Origin: an uncultured Schlesneria sp.
GTDB taxonomy: Bacteria > Planctomycetota > Planctomycetia > Planctomycetales > Planctomycetaceae
Length of the DNA: 47,951 bases
Assembly (NCBI GenBank): GCA_903858935.1
Contig: CAIOKO010000164.1
Coordinates: 1 to 47,951, forward strand
Reading direction: 5' to 3'
Shown here piece after piece: positions 17,201 through 25,394 of this stretch. Position numbers and translations under genes: made by a program. Under the pieces are notes generated by a model. The model saw only the letters and a list, made by a program, of their open reading frames with translations. It searched no databases and was not told where the DNA came from. Numbering within the stretch: position 1 is the first letter of the stretch; each line of letters begins with the position of its first letter.

Positions 17201-19284
17201 TTGTAAGCGGCAGCGATGACCACACGATAAAGATCTGGAATGCTCGCGACTCGCAGGAAAATCCCGTGTTCACGGGGCAGGTCAATTACGCCGCCTTTAG
17301 CAGGGACGGTTGTCGGGTCGTAGGTGGCGGCGACGACAAAACGATTCGAATCTGGGACCTTTCGATCGGCAGAGAAACGCTGAACTGGAATGCCCATGAC
17401 GACTTAATATACGGAGTGGCATTCAGTCCCGATGGAACGATGGTTGTCAGCGGCGGCAAAGATAAACTGGTGAAGATCTGGAACGCGTCAACCGGCCAGG
17501 AAATCCTTACACTGCCCAAGCAATCCGATGCAGTGAATTGCGTGGCGTTCAGCCCGGATGGCAAGCGTATCGCCAGCGGCGGCGAAGATCATCGGGTGAA
17601 TATCTGGGATACGTCGACCGGAATGCTGCTCTGCTCGCTGAATGCGCATAACAAAGCGGTATACACTGTTGCGTTTAGTCCCGACAATAAGTTGATGGTG
17701 AGCGGCAGCGACGACAATACCCTGAAGATATGGGACTGTTCTGAGGATAAATTCACTTATCTCAGAACCCTGAACGGCCACAAATCGACAGTGTCGTGTG
17801 CGTCGTTCAGTCCAGATAGTAAGCAGATCGTCAGCGGCAGCTACGAGAATGTGTTACGGATTTGGAATTCGTCGACAGGCGAGTCGATCGGGACACTGAA
17901 AGGTCACGATTTAGCCGTCACTGGGACAGAATTCAGCGCCGACGGTAAACGGATCTTTAGCTGTAGTCAGGACGGTACGGTGAGGGTGTGGGACGCGTTG
18001 ACGATGAATACGATCATGACACTTAGGGAGCATAAAGGCCCCGTTTACAGCATCGCGATGAGCCCGGATAACAAAAAGATGATCAGCAGTGGTGAGGATG
18101 GCACGATACGAGTATGGGATGCCTCCTCGCATCAAGCGACCCTGACAATTGGGGATCACAAAGGTTCTGTGAGAAGTGTTGAGTTCAGCTCCGACCGTAA
18201 GCGAATCGTCAGCGGAAGTGACGACACAACAATGAGGGTCTGGGACGCCTCGAATGGACAGGAATCGTTCACGGTCAAAGCCCACGATGGGGGCGTCAAC
18301 GCTGTCGCGTTCAGTGCTGACGGGAATTCAATCGTCAGCGGAGGACAAGACAAACTGTTGAAGATCTGGGATGCCGATATTGGCAAAGCAACGCTAACTT
18401 TGGCTGGACACACAGACGTCGTGTACTCGGTAGCGTTCAACTCCGACGGAATTCACGTCGCGAGCGGCAGTGCGGACCGTACCATAAAAGTGTGGGACGT
18501 AGTAAATGGCAAGTTAAAATGGAACTTGACGCACCATTCCAATATCGTCCGCAGTGTCGCGTTCAGTCGGGATGGAAAACGCCTTGTGAGCGGCGGCGAC
18601 GACAACACAGCGATCCTCTGGAATGTGGTCACAGGCGAGGAGATTCGGAAGTTGAATGGGCACTTGGCACCTGTGAGAAGTGTTGCATTCAACAAAGAAG
18701 GGACATTGATCGTCAGTGGCAGCGATGACGAAACCGTGAAAGTGTGGGATTCGTCCAATGGCGAGCTTGTTCGATCTCTTGATGGACATACCGGCAAGGT
18801 CTTCAGCGTGTCGTTCAGTCCCGATGCTGAAAAACGGATTGCAAGCGGTGGTGATGATAATACCGTGAAGGTTTGGGATGCGATCACCGGCGAACTCCTG
18901 CGCTCACTCAAGCAGCACACGGACGACGTACTCTGCGTGGCCTTCGGACCGCAAGGGAATCGAATCGTCAGTGGCAGCAAGGACACGGACATCATCATTT
19001 GGAACGAAACGCGTGCCGCTGGTCAAACCGAACCTGCCGCTGAAAGCGACCACACCTCAGGTAATGTCCCTGATCAAGAAATTGCAAAAATGGGTTCCGA
19101 TCGCGATCTGGCTGGCACGGCTGAAAAGGGCGATAACTTATTACAGGTAAAAGAACCCAAAAAAGCTCGACAACGTCCATCGCTTCCAAATTTGTTCGGC
19201 TTTTGCCTCGTTGCCCTGATCGCAATCGGAGCAATCCTGCTGATTCTTTTCGGGGCACGCCAGCGAAGAGAGACTGTTAAATAA
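14254..19284 (+). CDS. nSTAND1 NTPase with 21 WD40 repeats and two membrane segments
   Basis: A 1676-residue protein starting at ATG 14254, chosen because GGAGG lies just upstream and the codon overlaps the previous stop as ATGA. PYPGLRPF (13-20) is the nSTAND1 entry motif. Walker A is GSSGCGKSS (51-59) and Walker B is LLILADQFEE (about 144-153). A membrane helix (about 570-592) follows a basic stretch, then an Ala/Lys/Glu coiled coil (about 600-660). I count 21 WD40 repeats (about 709-1590), equal to three seven-bladed propellers. A second membrane helix (about 1648-1668) ends the protein, followed by RQRRETVK. STAND NTPases are ligand-triggered switches, and here the propellers are the likely sensor. 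Flanking TIR, SLOG and patatin genes suggest an immune-type role, which is inference. Confidence 0.9.
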   Translation: MSITFEPTVDAPYPGLRPFLREESMVFFGRDQQIDEVLSRLKKREFLAIVGSSGCGKSSLVRAGVLPALESGLMGELGSTWFVADIKPGDAPMTNLADALARCGVLGPLWTDSPEAAALLPAALRQSDLSLVKLIRLAELKPHSNLLILADQFEEIFRFQQQDPNEALAFVNLLLTSVQDKSTKIFVMLTMRTDFLGECTNFPGLPEMLNDSQYLCPRLTREQLAEAIQSPAEVFGAQVEPSLVNRLINDAEGNSDQLPLIQHVLSRIWNRLNGSSKARSAGLLLRLDDYEQTGGLVRRSQGLSSTVGKGAHGEGKPSLASSYESQTNALSQHLDEAHFSLADDSPASADHGAGHRPSRKQLIAQMLFRSLAVRGASGAYVRRPTKVKDVAEIAGCSVTDVITVVDVFRRKDRCFLTPGKPDSDALSAGTSDLMPETMLDISHEALIRQWRRLGAPGGQSTNAHLPPSWLEIEEISRRRYRRLAEATENEQTAGLLRNPELEVINQWWKAFRPSRAWANACLEGSFDPVEQFLKKSLAQTAEEEREKLQEQQAKIAAAEDFATKMRFRARAVAVVAALALVGFLFALWESSTASRQRQIALSERLKADEQAQSAISAKKLADDARQEAIREKDNAKKAQQVAEASQEKEARLLERAEQTLYFGSIDTAQRAWDEGSASAAWKYLNAAPWKLRGWEHDYLWTRFNKNQTTLKGHSDIVRCIAVDPQGKRIVSGSKDNFLKVWDATNGDEIVTLKGHSDEVLDVTFSADGELIISASKDGTVKVWDVKTKKLLNSFEGHRNGVQSVAISRNGDRIVSGGVEDNTIKIWDATTSIQLASFPGHNKIAYRMAFSPNGKQIASVGDDNFLRIWDPANGKKIFACEIGSWGFDVAYSSDGIRIATGDYSGKIKIWDATSGSLIQTTKGQDQTTAIYCVAFTADRTQIISGSADQKFKFWDVESGAEIRSLKGHSGVVVSLATTADGDRIVSGSDDHTIKIWNARDSQENPVFTGQVNYAAFSRDGCRVVGGGDDKTIRIWDLSIGRETLNWNAHDDLIYGVAFSPDGTMVVSGGKDKLVKIWNASTGQEILTLPKQSDAVNCVAFSPDGKRIASGGEDHRVNIWDTSTGMLLCSLNAHNKAVYTVAFSPDNKLMVSGSDDNTLKIWDCSEDKFTYLRTLNGHKSTVSCASFSPDSKQIVSGSYENVLRIWNSSTGESIGTLKGHDLAVTGTEFSADGKRIFSCSQDGTVRVWDALTMNTIMTLREHKGPVYSIAMSPDNKKMISSGEDGTIRVWDASSHQATLTIGDHKGSVRSVEFSSDRKRIVSGSDDTTMRVWDASNGQESFTVKAHDGGVNAVAFSADGNSIVSGGQDKLLKIWDADIGKATLTLAGHTDVVYSVAFNSDGIHVASGSADRTIKVWDVVNGKLKWNLTHHSNIVRSVAFSRDGKRLVSGGDDNTAILWNVVTGEEIRKLNGHLAPVRSVAFNKEGTLIVSGSDDETVKVWDSSNGELVRSLDGHTGKVFSVSFSPDAEKRIASGGDDNTVKVWDAITGELLRSLKQHTDDVLCVAFGPQGNRIVSGSKDTDIIIWNETRAAGQTEPAAESDHTSGNVPDQEIAKMGSDRDLAGTAEKGDNLLQVKEPKKARQRPSLPNLFGFCLVALIAIGAILLILFGARQRRETVK
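16378..19020 (+). repeat. Array of 21 coding WD40 repeats
   Basis: Units of about 42 codons with the pattern L-x-GH-x(5)-SVAFSPDGKRIVSG-x-DD-x-TIKIWD-x-x-TGE. Each unit is diverged at DNA level; the conserved parts are the GTCAGCGG(C/T) and ATCTGGGA(C/T) codon strings, so this is a protein repeat and not a young DNA duplication. Units 5 and 8 are the most degenerate, lacking the GH dipeptide. Confidence 0.85.
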
Positions 19285-19328
19285 TCTTTAAGACTGAGAA
19301 GCACTCGTCGAAGGTGGGCACTACGAAT

Positions 19329-21467
19329 ATGCAAAAGACCTATCGCCCTGAAATGGTTGTTTATGTGGTCTGGCATCCCGATTTCGTGCAGGGGCGTGAA
19401 TTCGCGGCCTACTTGTCCGACCGTCTGACTCGGGATGCGAACGAACCTTTGGCACGTGGGTTGGGAATTCCCGTCTACCTGAGAACGGCAACGGCTTCAG
19501 ATTCACTGCCCGAACTCGTGCCGTTCGATCAGGCTGAGCATACAATTGTCGTGTTGCTGGTTGACGACGAGATGACACTGGCTCGCGATGATGGTTGGGA
19601 ACAGTATGCCGAGTCCCTAGTGCAAGGGGCAAGAACGGGCGAACATCGTTTGATCCCCGTCAATTTGTCACAGGCTGCTTTCTCACTGCATGGTGAACTC
19701 CGCAAACGAAACTTCCTTCCGATCAATCGCCAGATGCCGGTCTCGCAACAGAAGCAGCGGCTTCAGATTGGAATCGTGCATGATCTTTGCCGCCTGCTCA
19801 GCGGTTCAAGCCCGGTGAACTACGAATCGGAAGACGCACCGATTCAGGCACCAGTACGGGTTTTCTTAAGTCACGCCAAGAAAGATGGCGAAGAGTTGAC
19901 CCTCCAATTCAAAACATTTCTTCAGAACGAACTGCAACTCGACACATTCTTCGATCGCAACGGAATCTTCTACGCCGACGATTTCGGCGCGGATATCGAA
20001 AAGCGAGCCAAAGAGTCAGCCCTGCTGATTCTTCAAACAGATGCGTACAGCACACGTGAATGGTGCCAGAAAGAAGTGCTGTTCGCCAAAAAGTATCGCC
20101 GGCCTGTTCTGGTGCTTGATCATGTCGAACACAGTGAGACTCGCTCATTTCCCTATCTCGGAAACGTCCCGACGTTGCGTTATAAGTCCGAAACACCCAT
20201 CGAAGAAATCATCGGACACCTGCTGCTTGAGGTCTTACGTTCCGAATATTTTCCAAAGCAGGCGCGACGAACGGGGCAATTGTTCGAAGTCGACCTGAAG
20301 GATGCATTGATCCTGTCGCAGTCACCCGAGCTGATCAATCTGGTTCCCCCTTCTGAGAAACCCCGTACCGTGGTCTATCCCGACCCACCACTGGGTAATC
20401 ACGAGATCGAACTGCTCAAAAGCAGTGATCCAAACAGTCGGCTAATCACACCGATGTTTCTTGTGGCCAACGCGGCAACCAACCCAGGCGCCGCTCCGTT
20501 GATTGGACTGTCGCTGAGCGAAACCGCGCAGGGGCCACATTTCGCGGCCGAGTTAGAGCGACTCGGATTTCTCCCGTCTCACTTTGAAGATGCCTTTAAT
20601 GAGCTGGCTCGGTATCTTCTGGCCAGCGGGATGAACCTGGCCTACGGAGGAGATCCACGTAAAGGGGGATTCACCGAACGGCTTCATGGACTCGCCCGAC
20701 AGTACAGCGAGCAGACTCAAGATGCCGCACTGCGCGTGGAAATTTTTCTGGCCTGGGTCGCTCATATTTCTCAGCCGTCCGAAACGTTGTTGGGACTGAA
20801 AACCAATGCCCGCATGCGGCGACTGGCACTACCGGCGGACCTCGTCGCTGAACTGAACCTCAATCCCAAGGAGCCACCACCGACAACGCTGACGCTTGCC
20901 GAAAATGAATATCTTGCCGCCCGCAGCTTCATGGCGATGCGTGAGACGATGCAACTCAAGAAACCGGCCGAATCACACAATACGATTGATGCTCGCATCT
21001 TGTTAGGTGGCCCGCTTTCCGGTTATGCCGGTCGATACCCCGGCCTGGTAGAAGAAGCCTGCTTCGCGCTGAAGGCGAATCTGCCAACCTACTTGATCGG
21101 TGCCTTCGGCGGTTGTACGCGTGCGATCATTGATGCCGTGGAAGGTCGTAAACCAGAATCAATCACGTTCGATGGCCAGGTCCGCCTGGATCAGGAATAC
21201 CGAACTCAAAATCCTGGCAAGGCCAAGTCGCCCTACGAACAACGGGTCATGGACTTTAATAATCGTGCGGTCAGGCACGGTCTCGAACTGATTGACTATG
21301 ACATTTTGCAATCCGTCTTCGAAGCGGCGGGGGCCGATAATCTTCGTGCTTTGAGTGCCAGCAATGGCCTTTCTCCGGAAGAAAATCGTCGTCTGTTCGA
21401 GACACCACATATTTCCGAAATGATCTATCTGGTACTGAAAGGGCTACGATCGATTCGTCGATCGTAA
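19329..21467 (+). CDS. TIR-SLOG protein, candidate NAD-derived signal producer and sensor
   Basis: A 712-residue protein; ATG 19329 is preceded by GAAGGTGGG, and GTG 19314 would add five residues. The N-terminal 165 residues (VVYVVWHPDFVQGREFAAYL) look like a divergent TIR-like domain. Residues about 175-280 are a clear TIR domain: VRVFLSHAKKDGEEL, then TFFDRNGIF, then REWCQKEVLFAKKY with the probable catalytic Glu249. From about residue 388 a SLOG-type Rossmann domain follows (PLIGLSLSETA, MNLAYGGDPRKGGFTERL), continuing to LLGGPLSGYAGRYPG (about 558) and LIGAFGGCTRAI (about 590). This resembles the SLOG cluster-4 group. SLOG domains bind nucleotide-derived ligands such as cyclic ADP-ribose isomers in Thoeris. 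It lies 44 bases after the nSTAND gene and 91 before the patatin. Confidence 0.85.
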   Translation: MQKTYRPEMVVYVVWHPDFVQGREFAAYLSDRLTRDANEPLARGLGIPVYLRTATASDSLPELVPFDQAEHTIVVLLVDDEMTLARDDGWEQYAESLVQGARTGEHRLIPVNLSQAAFSLHGELRKRNFLPINRQMPVSQQKQRLQIGIVHDLCRLLSGSSPVNYESEDAPIQAPVRVFLSHAKKDGEELTLQFKTFLQNELQLDTFFDRNGIFYADDFGADIEKRAKESALLILQTDAYSTREWCQKEVLFAKKYRRPVLVLDHVEHSETRSFPYLGNVPTLRYKSETPIEEIIGHLLLEVLRSEYFPKQARRTGQLFEVDLKDALILSQSPELINLVPPSEKPRTVVYPDPPLGNHEIELLKSSDPNSRLITPMFLVANAATNPGAAPLIGLSLSETAQGPHFAAELERLGFLPSHFEDAFNELARYLLASGMNLAYGGDPRKGGFTERLHGLARQYSEQTQDAALRVEIFLAWVAHISQPSETLLGLKTNARMRRLALPADLVAELNLNPKEPPPTTLTLAENEYLAARSFMAMRETMQLKKPAESHNTIDARILLGGPLSGYAGRYPGLVEEACFALKANLPTYLIGAFGGCTRAIIDAVEGRKPESITFDGQVRLDQEYRTQNPGKAKSPYEQRVMDFNNRAVRHGLELIDYDILQSVFEAAGADNLRALSASNGLSPEENRRLFETPHISEMIYLVLKGLRSIRRS

Positions 21468-21558
21468 TGCAACTTGCAGAAATTCAACGTGCCAGTCAGA
21501 TTAGTCGGAGATTGTTCGCGTCAAAATCACTAAGTCAATTCCTCAAAAGGACTTTACG

Positions 21559-22539
21559 ATGGGCCGTTTTCGAATTCTGGCTTTGGATGGTGGCGGGATA
21601 AAAGGTGCGTTCAGCGCTGCGGCACTGGCGACTCTGGAAGAAACAACCGGTAAACGTTGTGTCGACCATTTCGATCTGATTAGCGGAACTTCGACCGGGG
21701 GCATTATTGCGATCGGTCTGGGACTTGGGTTGTCGGCTCGCGATATTGCCAATTTCTATCAGACGCAGGGACCGGTCATCTTCCCGAATACGAGTCTTGT
21801 CCAAAAGACGATGGCCAGCCTGAAGCAGGTTTTCTGGGGGCCCAAACTCTCAGGGGATGTCCTGCGAGAGGAATTGACCAGAGTGTTCCAGCAGCGGAAG
21901 TTCGGCGAATCGAAATCTCGTCTGCTGATACCAACTTACGATGCGATTGGTGGCCGCATTTTTTTGATGAAAACGGCACATCACCCACGGTTCATTCATG
22001 ATATTGAAGCACCAGCCGTCGACGTTGCGCTCGCGACATCGGCCGCCCCGACGTATTTCAAAGCTGCTGCGTTTCCGCAACATGAACATGCAAGTTACGT
22101 CGATGGCGGGGTATGGGCCAATTGCCCCGCAATGGCGGCCCTGGTCGAAGCCGTTTCCTTTTGCGATGCGAATCTGGAAGATATTGATATCCTGTCGATT
22201 GGTACGACAACGACACCGTTTTCGATCGCCAATCATGCCGAGGCAGGGGCCGCTGAGTGGAACATGGGGCTTGTGAATGTGATGTTTGAAGGTCAGGTGG
22301 AAGCCTCGGTCAAGCAGGCAGGCTTGCTGACGAAGGGGCGTCTGCATCGTATTGATGCGACCGTCTCTTCGGGGGAATTCACACTGGACGACGCCAGTCA
22401 GATCAAGATTGAACGACTGATGAATCTTGGTCGAAGCGAAGCCGTAAAGAAGGCTCATCTTGAAGATATTCAAGAACGGTTTCTGAACGGGACTCACGTG
22501 ATTCCGTATGCGCCATTCAAGAAGGTTGAACCTGCGTAA
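21559..22539 (+). CDS. Patatin-like phospholipase, CapV-type candidate effector
   Basis: A 326-residue cytoplasmic patatin. The oxyanion loop is DGGGIKG (10-16). The nucleophile elbow is GTSTG with Ser45, and the dyad Asp182 lies in the DGG motif of SYVDGGVWANCP. The compact form with FDLISGTSTGGIIAIGLG and a GPVIFPN loop resembles the bacterial CBASS effector CapV and its relatives, which degrade membrane phospholipids when activated by a nucleotide. No cGAS-like CD-NTase is present, so this is not a canonical CBASS operon. Its place directly after a TIR-SLOG protein suggests activation by, or along with, that protein. AAAGGA lies about eight bases before the ATG, and the same-strand gap is 91 bases. 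Confidence 0.88.
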   Translation: MGRFRILALDGGGIKGAFSAAALATLEETTGKRCVDHFDLISGTSTGGIIAIGLGLGLSARDIANFYQTQGPVIFPNTSLVQKTMASLKQVFWGPKLSGDVLREELTRVFQQRKFGESKSRLLIPTYDAIGGRIFLMKTAHHPRFIHDIEAPAVDVALATSAAPTYFKAAAFPQHEHASYVDGGVWANCPAMAALVEAVSFCDANLEDIDILSIGTTTTPFSIANHAEAGAAEWNMGLVNVMFEGQVEASVKQAGLLTKGRLHRIDATVSSGEFTLDDASQIKIERLMNLGRSEAVKKAHLEDIQERFLNGTHVIPYAPFKKVEPA

Positions 22540-22804
22540 TAGCACGCGATGTCGGATGCCAATTCGTTACACTGATGTCACATTCCGCTGGACGGATCAC
22601 GAGATGCTGGCTAGAACTGATTATCGTGTCGGTCAATGATTCGTCAGTCGCCCCGTTTGAAAAAACGATTAAATACGACGAACAAGTGACCGACCCGATC
22701 CGATTGATGGCGACTTGGAGAAACAAGTCGTCGACCAATGCTTCAAAGATTGCTCCCGGCACCTTTCGAGGTTTTTGGAAGGTGTCGAGTGTTTCGAATT
22801 TTTC

Positions 22805-22810
22805 AGGAGG
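22805..22810 (+). promoter_or_regulatory. Strong ribosome-binding site of sppA
   Basis: AGGAGG five bases before ATG 22816. It fixes the start of SppA at a codon followed directly by a signal-like hydrophobic segment, against the longer frame that opens at 22738. Confidence 0.8.
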
Positions 22811-22815
22811 TTTTC

Positions 22816-24645
22816 ATGCGCCATTGTTTCGCAATTCTTTTCCTGTTCGGGATGACTTCTACTCTGTTTGCTCAGGCACAGACCGATGCCACTGCGACTA
22901 TAAAGAAGGAGCAGGCACCTGTCGCAGAAAAGCCGGCGGAAAAGAAACTGACGGTGGCTCATATCGAGATTACCGGCAGTTATTCCGAGGGGGCTGGTGG
23001 AAGCGGGCTGTTCAGCGAAGTGGTCGAAACGCTGGGAGACGTATTGCAACGATTGAAGAAGGCGGCCAGTGATGAAAACCTCGAAGCGGTGGTGCTGCAC
23101 ATTAACGGACCTCATATTGGCTGGGCCAAACTGAACGAATTGAGGACAGGAATCGCCAAGATTCGTCAGAAGGGCCGTAAAGTTTATGCATGGCTGGAAG
23201 GAGCAGACACGAAGGACTATCTGCTGGCATCGGCCTGTGACCAGATCATCATCCCTGAATCGGGGATGGTCATGATGCCGGGACTGCGAGCGGAAATCTC
23301 GTTCTACAAAAACCTGTTCGACATGCTGTCGATTCAACCCGAGATGTTGCGAGTGGGCGAATTCAAATCGGCGGCCGAACCTTACAGCCGTTCGGAAATG
23401 AGTCCCGCGTTTCGTGAAGAAATGGAAGCCATCATCGATGATTACTTCCGTCAGATCGTCGAAATGGTCTCGACCTCACGCAAACTGACAGCGGAACAAG
23501 TCACCTCAATCATCGATACCGGCCTGTTTTCAGCAGAAGAAGCCAAGAAGGTCGGACTGATCGATCATGTCGGGTATGAGGACTACATCACAACCCTGAT
23601 CAAGGGTGACCAGAAAGACGTCGAGGTCAAATACACCAAAAGTTACGGTAAGAAGAAGTTCGATACCGATTTCAGCGGCTTTTCCGGTATGGCCAAGATG
23701 ATGAATATGCTGATGGGGATTGAACCAACCTCGCGCAAATCGTCGAACGCCAAGATTGCCGTCATCAGTGCAGTTGGCCCGATCATGTCAGGTTCCAGCC
23801 AGAGCGACTTCTTCGGTGACGAGTCGATGGGGTCGACAACGATGATCAAGGCGATTCGACAAGCACGCGACGACGCGACAGTCAAAGCGGTTGTGCTGCG
23901 TGTCGACAGTCCTGGTGGAAGTGCGCTGGCCAGCGACTTGATGTGGCACGAACTGGAAACGCTCGATGGCAAAAAGCCTCTGATCGTCAGCATGGGAGAC
24001 ACTGCCGCGAGCGGTGGTTATTACATCGCCATGGGTGCCGATCGAATCTTTGCCGAGCCAGGAACGCTGACAGGTTCGATTGGCGTCGTCGGTGGAAAAA
24101 TTGCCCTGGAAAAGTTCTACGCTAAAGTCGGGATCACATCGAGCGTCGTTCAGAAGGGTAAGAATGCGGGAGTCCTCAGCACCACGAAACCTTGGACCGA
24201 TACCGAGCGGGACGCCATGCAGAAGATGATGAACGACATCTATGCACAGTTCACAAAAAAGGCGGCTGCCGGTCGTAAGATGGAATACGAAAAACTGGAA
24301 AAAATGGCTCGCGGCCGTGTTTACACTGGAGTGCAGGCATTGTCGCTGGGGTTGGTCGACGAACTGGGGACGTTGGATGACGCCATCGCTCACGCGAAAA
24401 AGCTGGCGGGAATCGATCCGGAAACGAAACTCGAACGCTTGAACCTGCCGAAACCGACAAGCCCGTTCGAAGCCTTGTTCGGCCCGATTGATCCCGCCGC
24501 AAGATTGGGCGCAGGGATGGCAAAATCGTGGCTGAATCAACTTCCGCCCGAAATTTCATCACAATTAAAGAATCTGGATGTGTATGATCTGTTGGCTCGG
24601 GAGAAATTTCTCACCGTGATGCCATACAATCTGATGATTAAATAA
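22816..24645 (+). CDS. sppA: Signal peptide peptidase SppA, long (67 kDa-type) form
   Basis: A 609-residue membrane-associated serine protease that degrades cleaved signal peptides. A short hydrophobic N-terminal segment (MRHCFAILFLFGMTSTLFA) acts as anchor or signal. Two tandem ClpP-like halves follow, as in the E. coli long form. The catalytic lysine is in the first half (GEFKSAAEPYSRSEM, Lys184) and the catalytic serine in the second (GDTAASGGYYIA, Ser399). DSPGGSALASDLMW precedes the active serine. Length is close to the E. coli enzyme. The pseudopilin genes begin 17 bases after its stop on the same strand, so co-transcription is likely, though a functional connection is not established. 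Confidence 0.93.
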   Translation: MRHCFAILFLFGMTSTLFAQAQTDATATIKKEQAPVAEKPAEKKLTVAHIEITGSYSEGAGGSGLFSEVVETLGDVLQRLKKAASDENLEAVVLHINGPHIGWAKLNELRTGIAKIRQKGRKVYAWLEGADTKDYLLASACDQIIIPESGMVMMPGLRAEISFYKNLFDMLSIQPEMLRVGEFKSAAEPYSRSEMSPAFREEMEAIIDDYFRQIVEMVSTSRKLTAEQVTSIIDTGLFSAEEAKKVGLIDHVGYEDYITTLIKGDQKDVEVKYTKSYGKKKFDTDFSGFSGMAKMMNMLMGIEPTSRKSSNAKIAVISAVGPIMSGSSQSDFFGDESMGSTTMIKAIRQARDDATVKAVVLRVDSPGGSALASDLMWHELETLDGKKPLIVSMGDTAASGGYYIAMGADRIFAEPGTLTGSIGVVGGKIALEKFYAKVGITSSVVQKGKNAGVLSTTKPWTDTERDAMQKMMNDIYAQFTKKAAAGRKMEYEKLEKMARGRVYTGVQALSLGLVDELGTLDDAIAHAKKLAGIDPETKLERLNLPKPTSPFEALFGPIDPAARLGAGMAKSWLNQLPPEISSQLKNLDVYDLLAREKFLTVMPYNLMIK

Positions 24646-24662
24646 TTGATCCCAGGGATAAA

Positions 24663-25394
24663 GTGATTTTGAAACGGAAAGCTGCGAAAATGAGTGTCAC
24701 TGGCCGGCGATTTGAGCCGCCAGTGTCATCTCATTTCCAGGCAGGAAAGAGGGGGCGCAGGGGATCTCAGCCGCACTTCAGTGGAATCCGGAACGGATTC
24801 ACGCTGCTGGAAGTCATGCTGGTATTAGGGGTCCTGGCAATTTTTGCTGGCATGACGGTTCCGTCCGTGATGCGAATGTTTGGTCAGCAGAAACTGACAG
24901 GAGCGGCAGAACGAGTTCGTTCGGCGATTGCAAGTACCCGTATCCGGGCGATTGAATCGGGGATCATCTACCAGTTCTGCAGCGAAACGAACGGCGGTCG
25001 GTATGTCGTTGTCCCCTTTGAACCCGATCATGCCAATTCTCAGGCAGGGGGGCAGGGTGGCGCGGCGACTTTGCTAAGTCGTGCGGCTGGGCGGCTACCG
25101 GCCGGTATCGTGTTCAGTTCGGTCAGTTTCAGAAGTTCTGGTGCGTCTGCAGCGACGACAGCGGTCGCAGGGGCTTCACACAAGCTGATGCCCGGATCAT
25201 TGGATGGGCTCCCGAATGCGAGTGAATTGGCGGGTGCCAACTGGTCGACCCCGGTGCTGTTCCATCCCGACGGGTCGGCAAGCGCCGATCTTGAAATCAC
25301 AGTTTCTGATCCGAAAATGCAGCATATTAAACTTGGAGTCCGTGCATTTACCGGTGCAGTCAGTATCGAAAGACTTGTTGCGGGGAAAAGGTAA
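24663..25394 (+). CDS. GspH-like type II secretion pseudopilin
   Basis: A 243-residue prepilin-like protein. The leader is long, about 43 residues, and ends in the prepilin peptidase site NGFTLLEVML, with Gly before the cut and Glu at position 5 of the mature protein. The hydrophobic helix VLGVLAIFAGMTVPSVM follows. GspH proteins are minor pseudopilins at the tip of the secretion pseudopilus. I kept GTG 24663 because AGGGA lies five bases upstream; ATG 24690 would shorten the leader by nine residues. The stop overlaps the region of the next start, giving a tightly packed operon of four pseudopilin genes. Confidence 0.82.
   Translation: MILKRKAAKMSVTGRRFEPPVSSHFQAGKRGRRGSQPHFSGIRNGFTLLEVMLVLGVLAIFAGMTVPSVMRMFGQQKLTGAAERVRSAIASTRIRAIESGIIYQFCSETNGGRYVVVPFEPDHANSQAGGQGGAATLLSRAAGRLPAGIVFSSVSFRSSGASAATTAVAGASHKLMPGSLDGLPNASELAGANWSTPVLFHPDGSASADLEITVSDPKMQHIKLGVRAFTGAVSIERLVAGKR

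Noticed and set aside
18453-18998. Minus-strand frames of 130-200 codons across the WD40 region
   Set aside because: Repetitive SSPPLT-like translations are antisense images of the WD40 codons and have no independent signals.
12853-22539. Canonical CBASS or Thoeris operon
   Set aside because: No CD-NTase, Cap2/Cap3 or stand-alone ThsA is visible. Only the effector and sensor domain types are shared.
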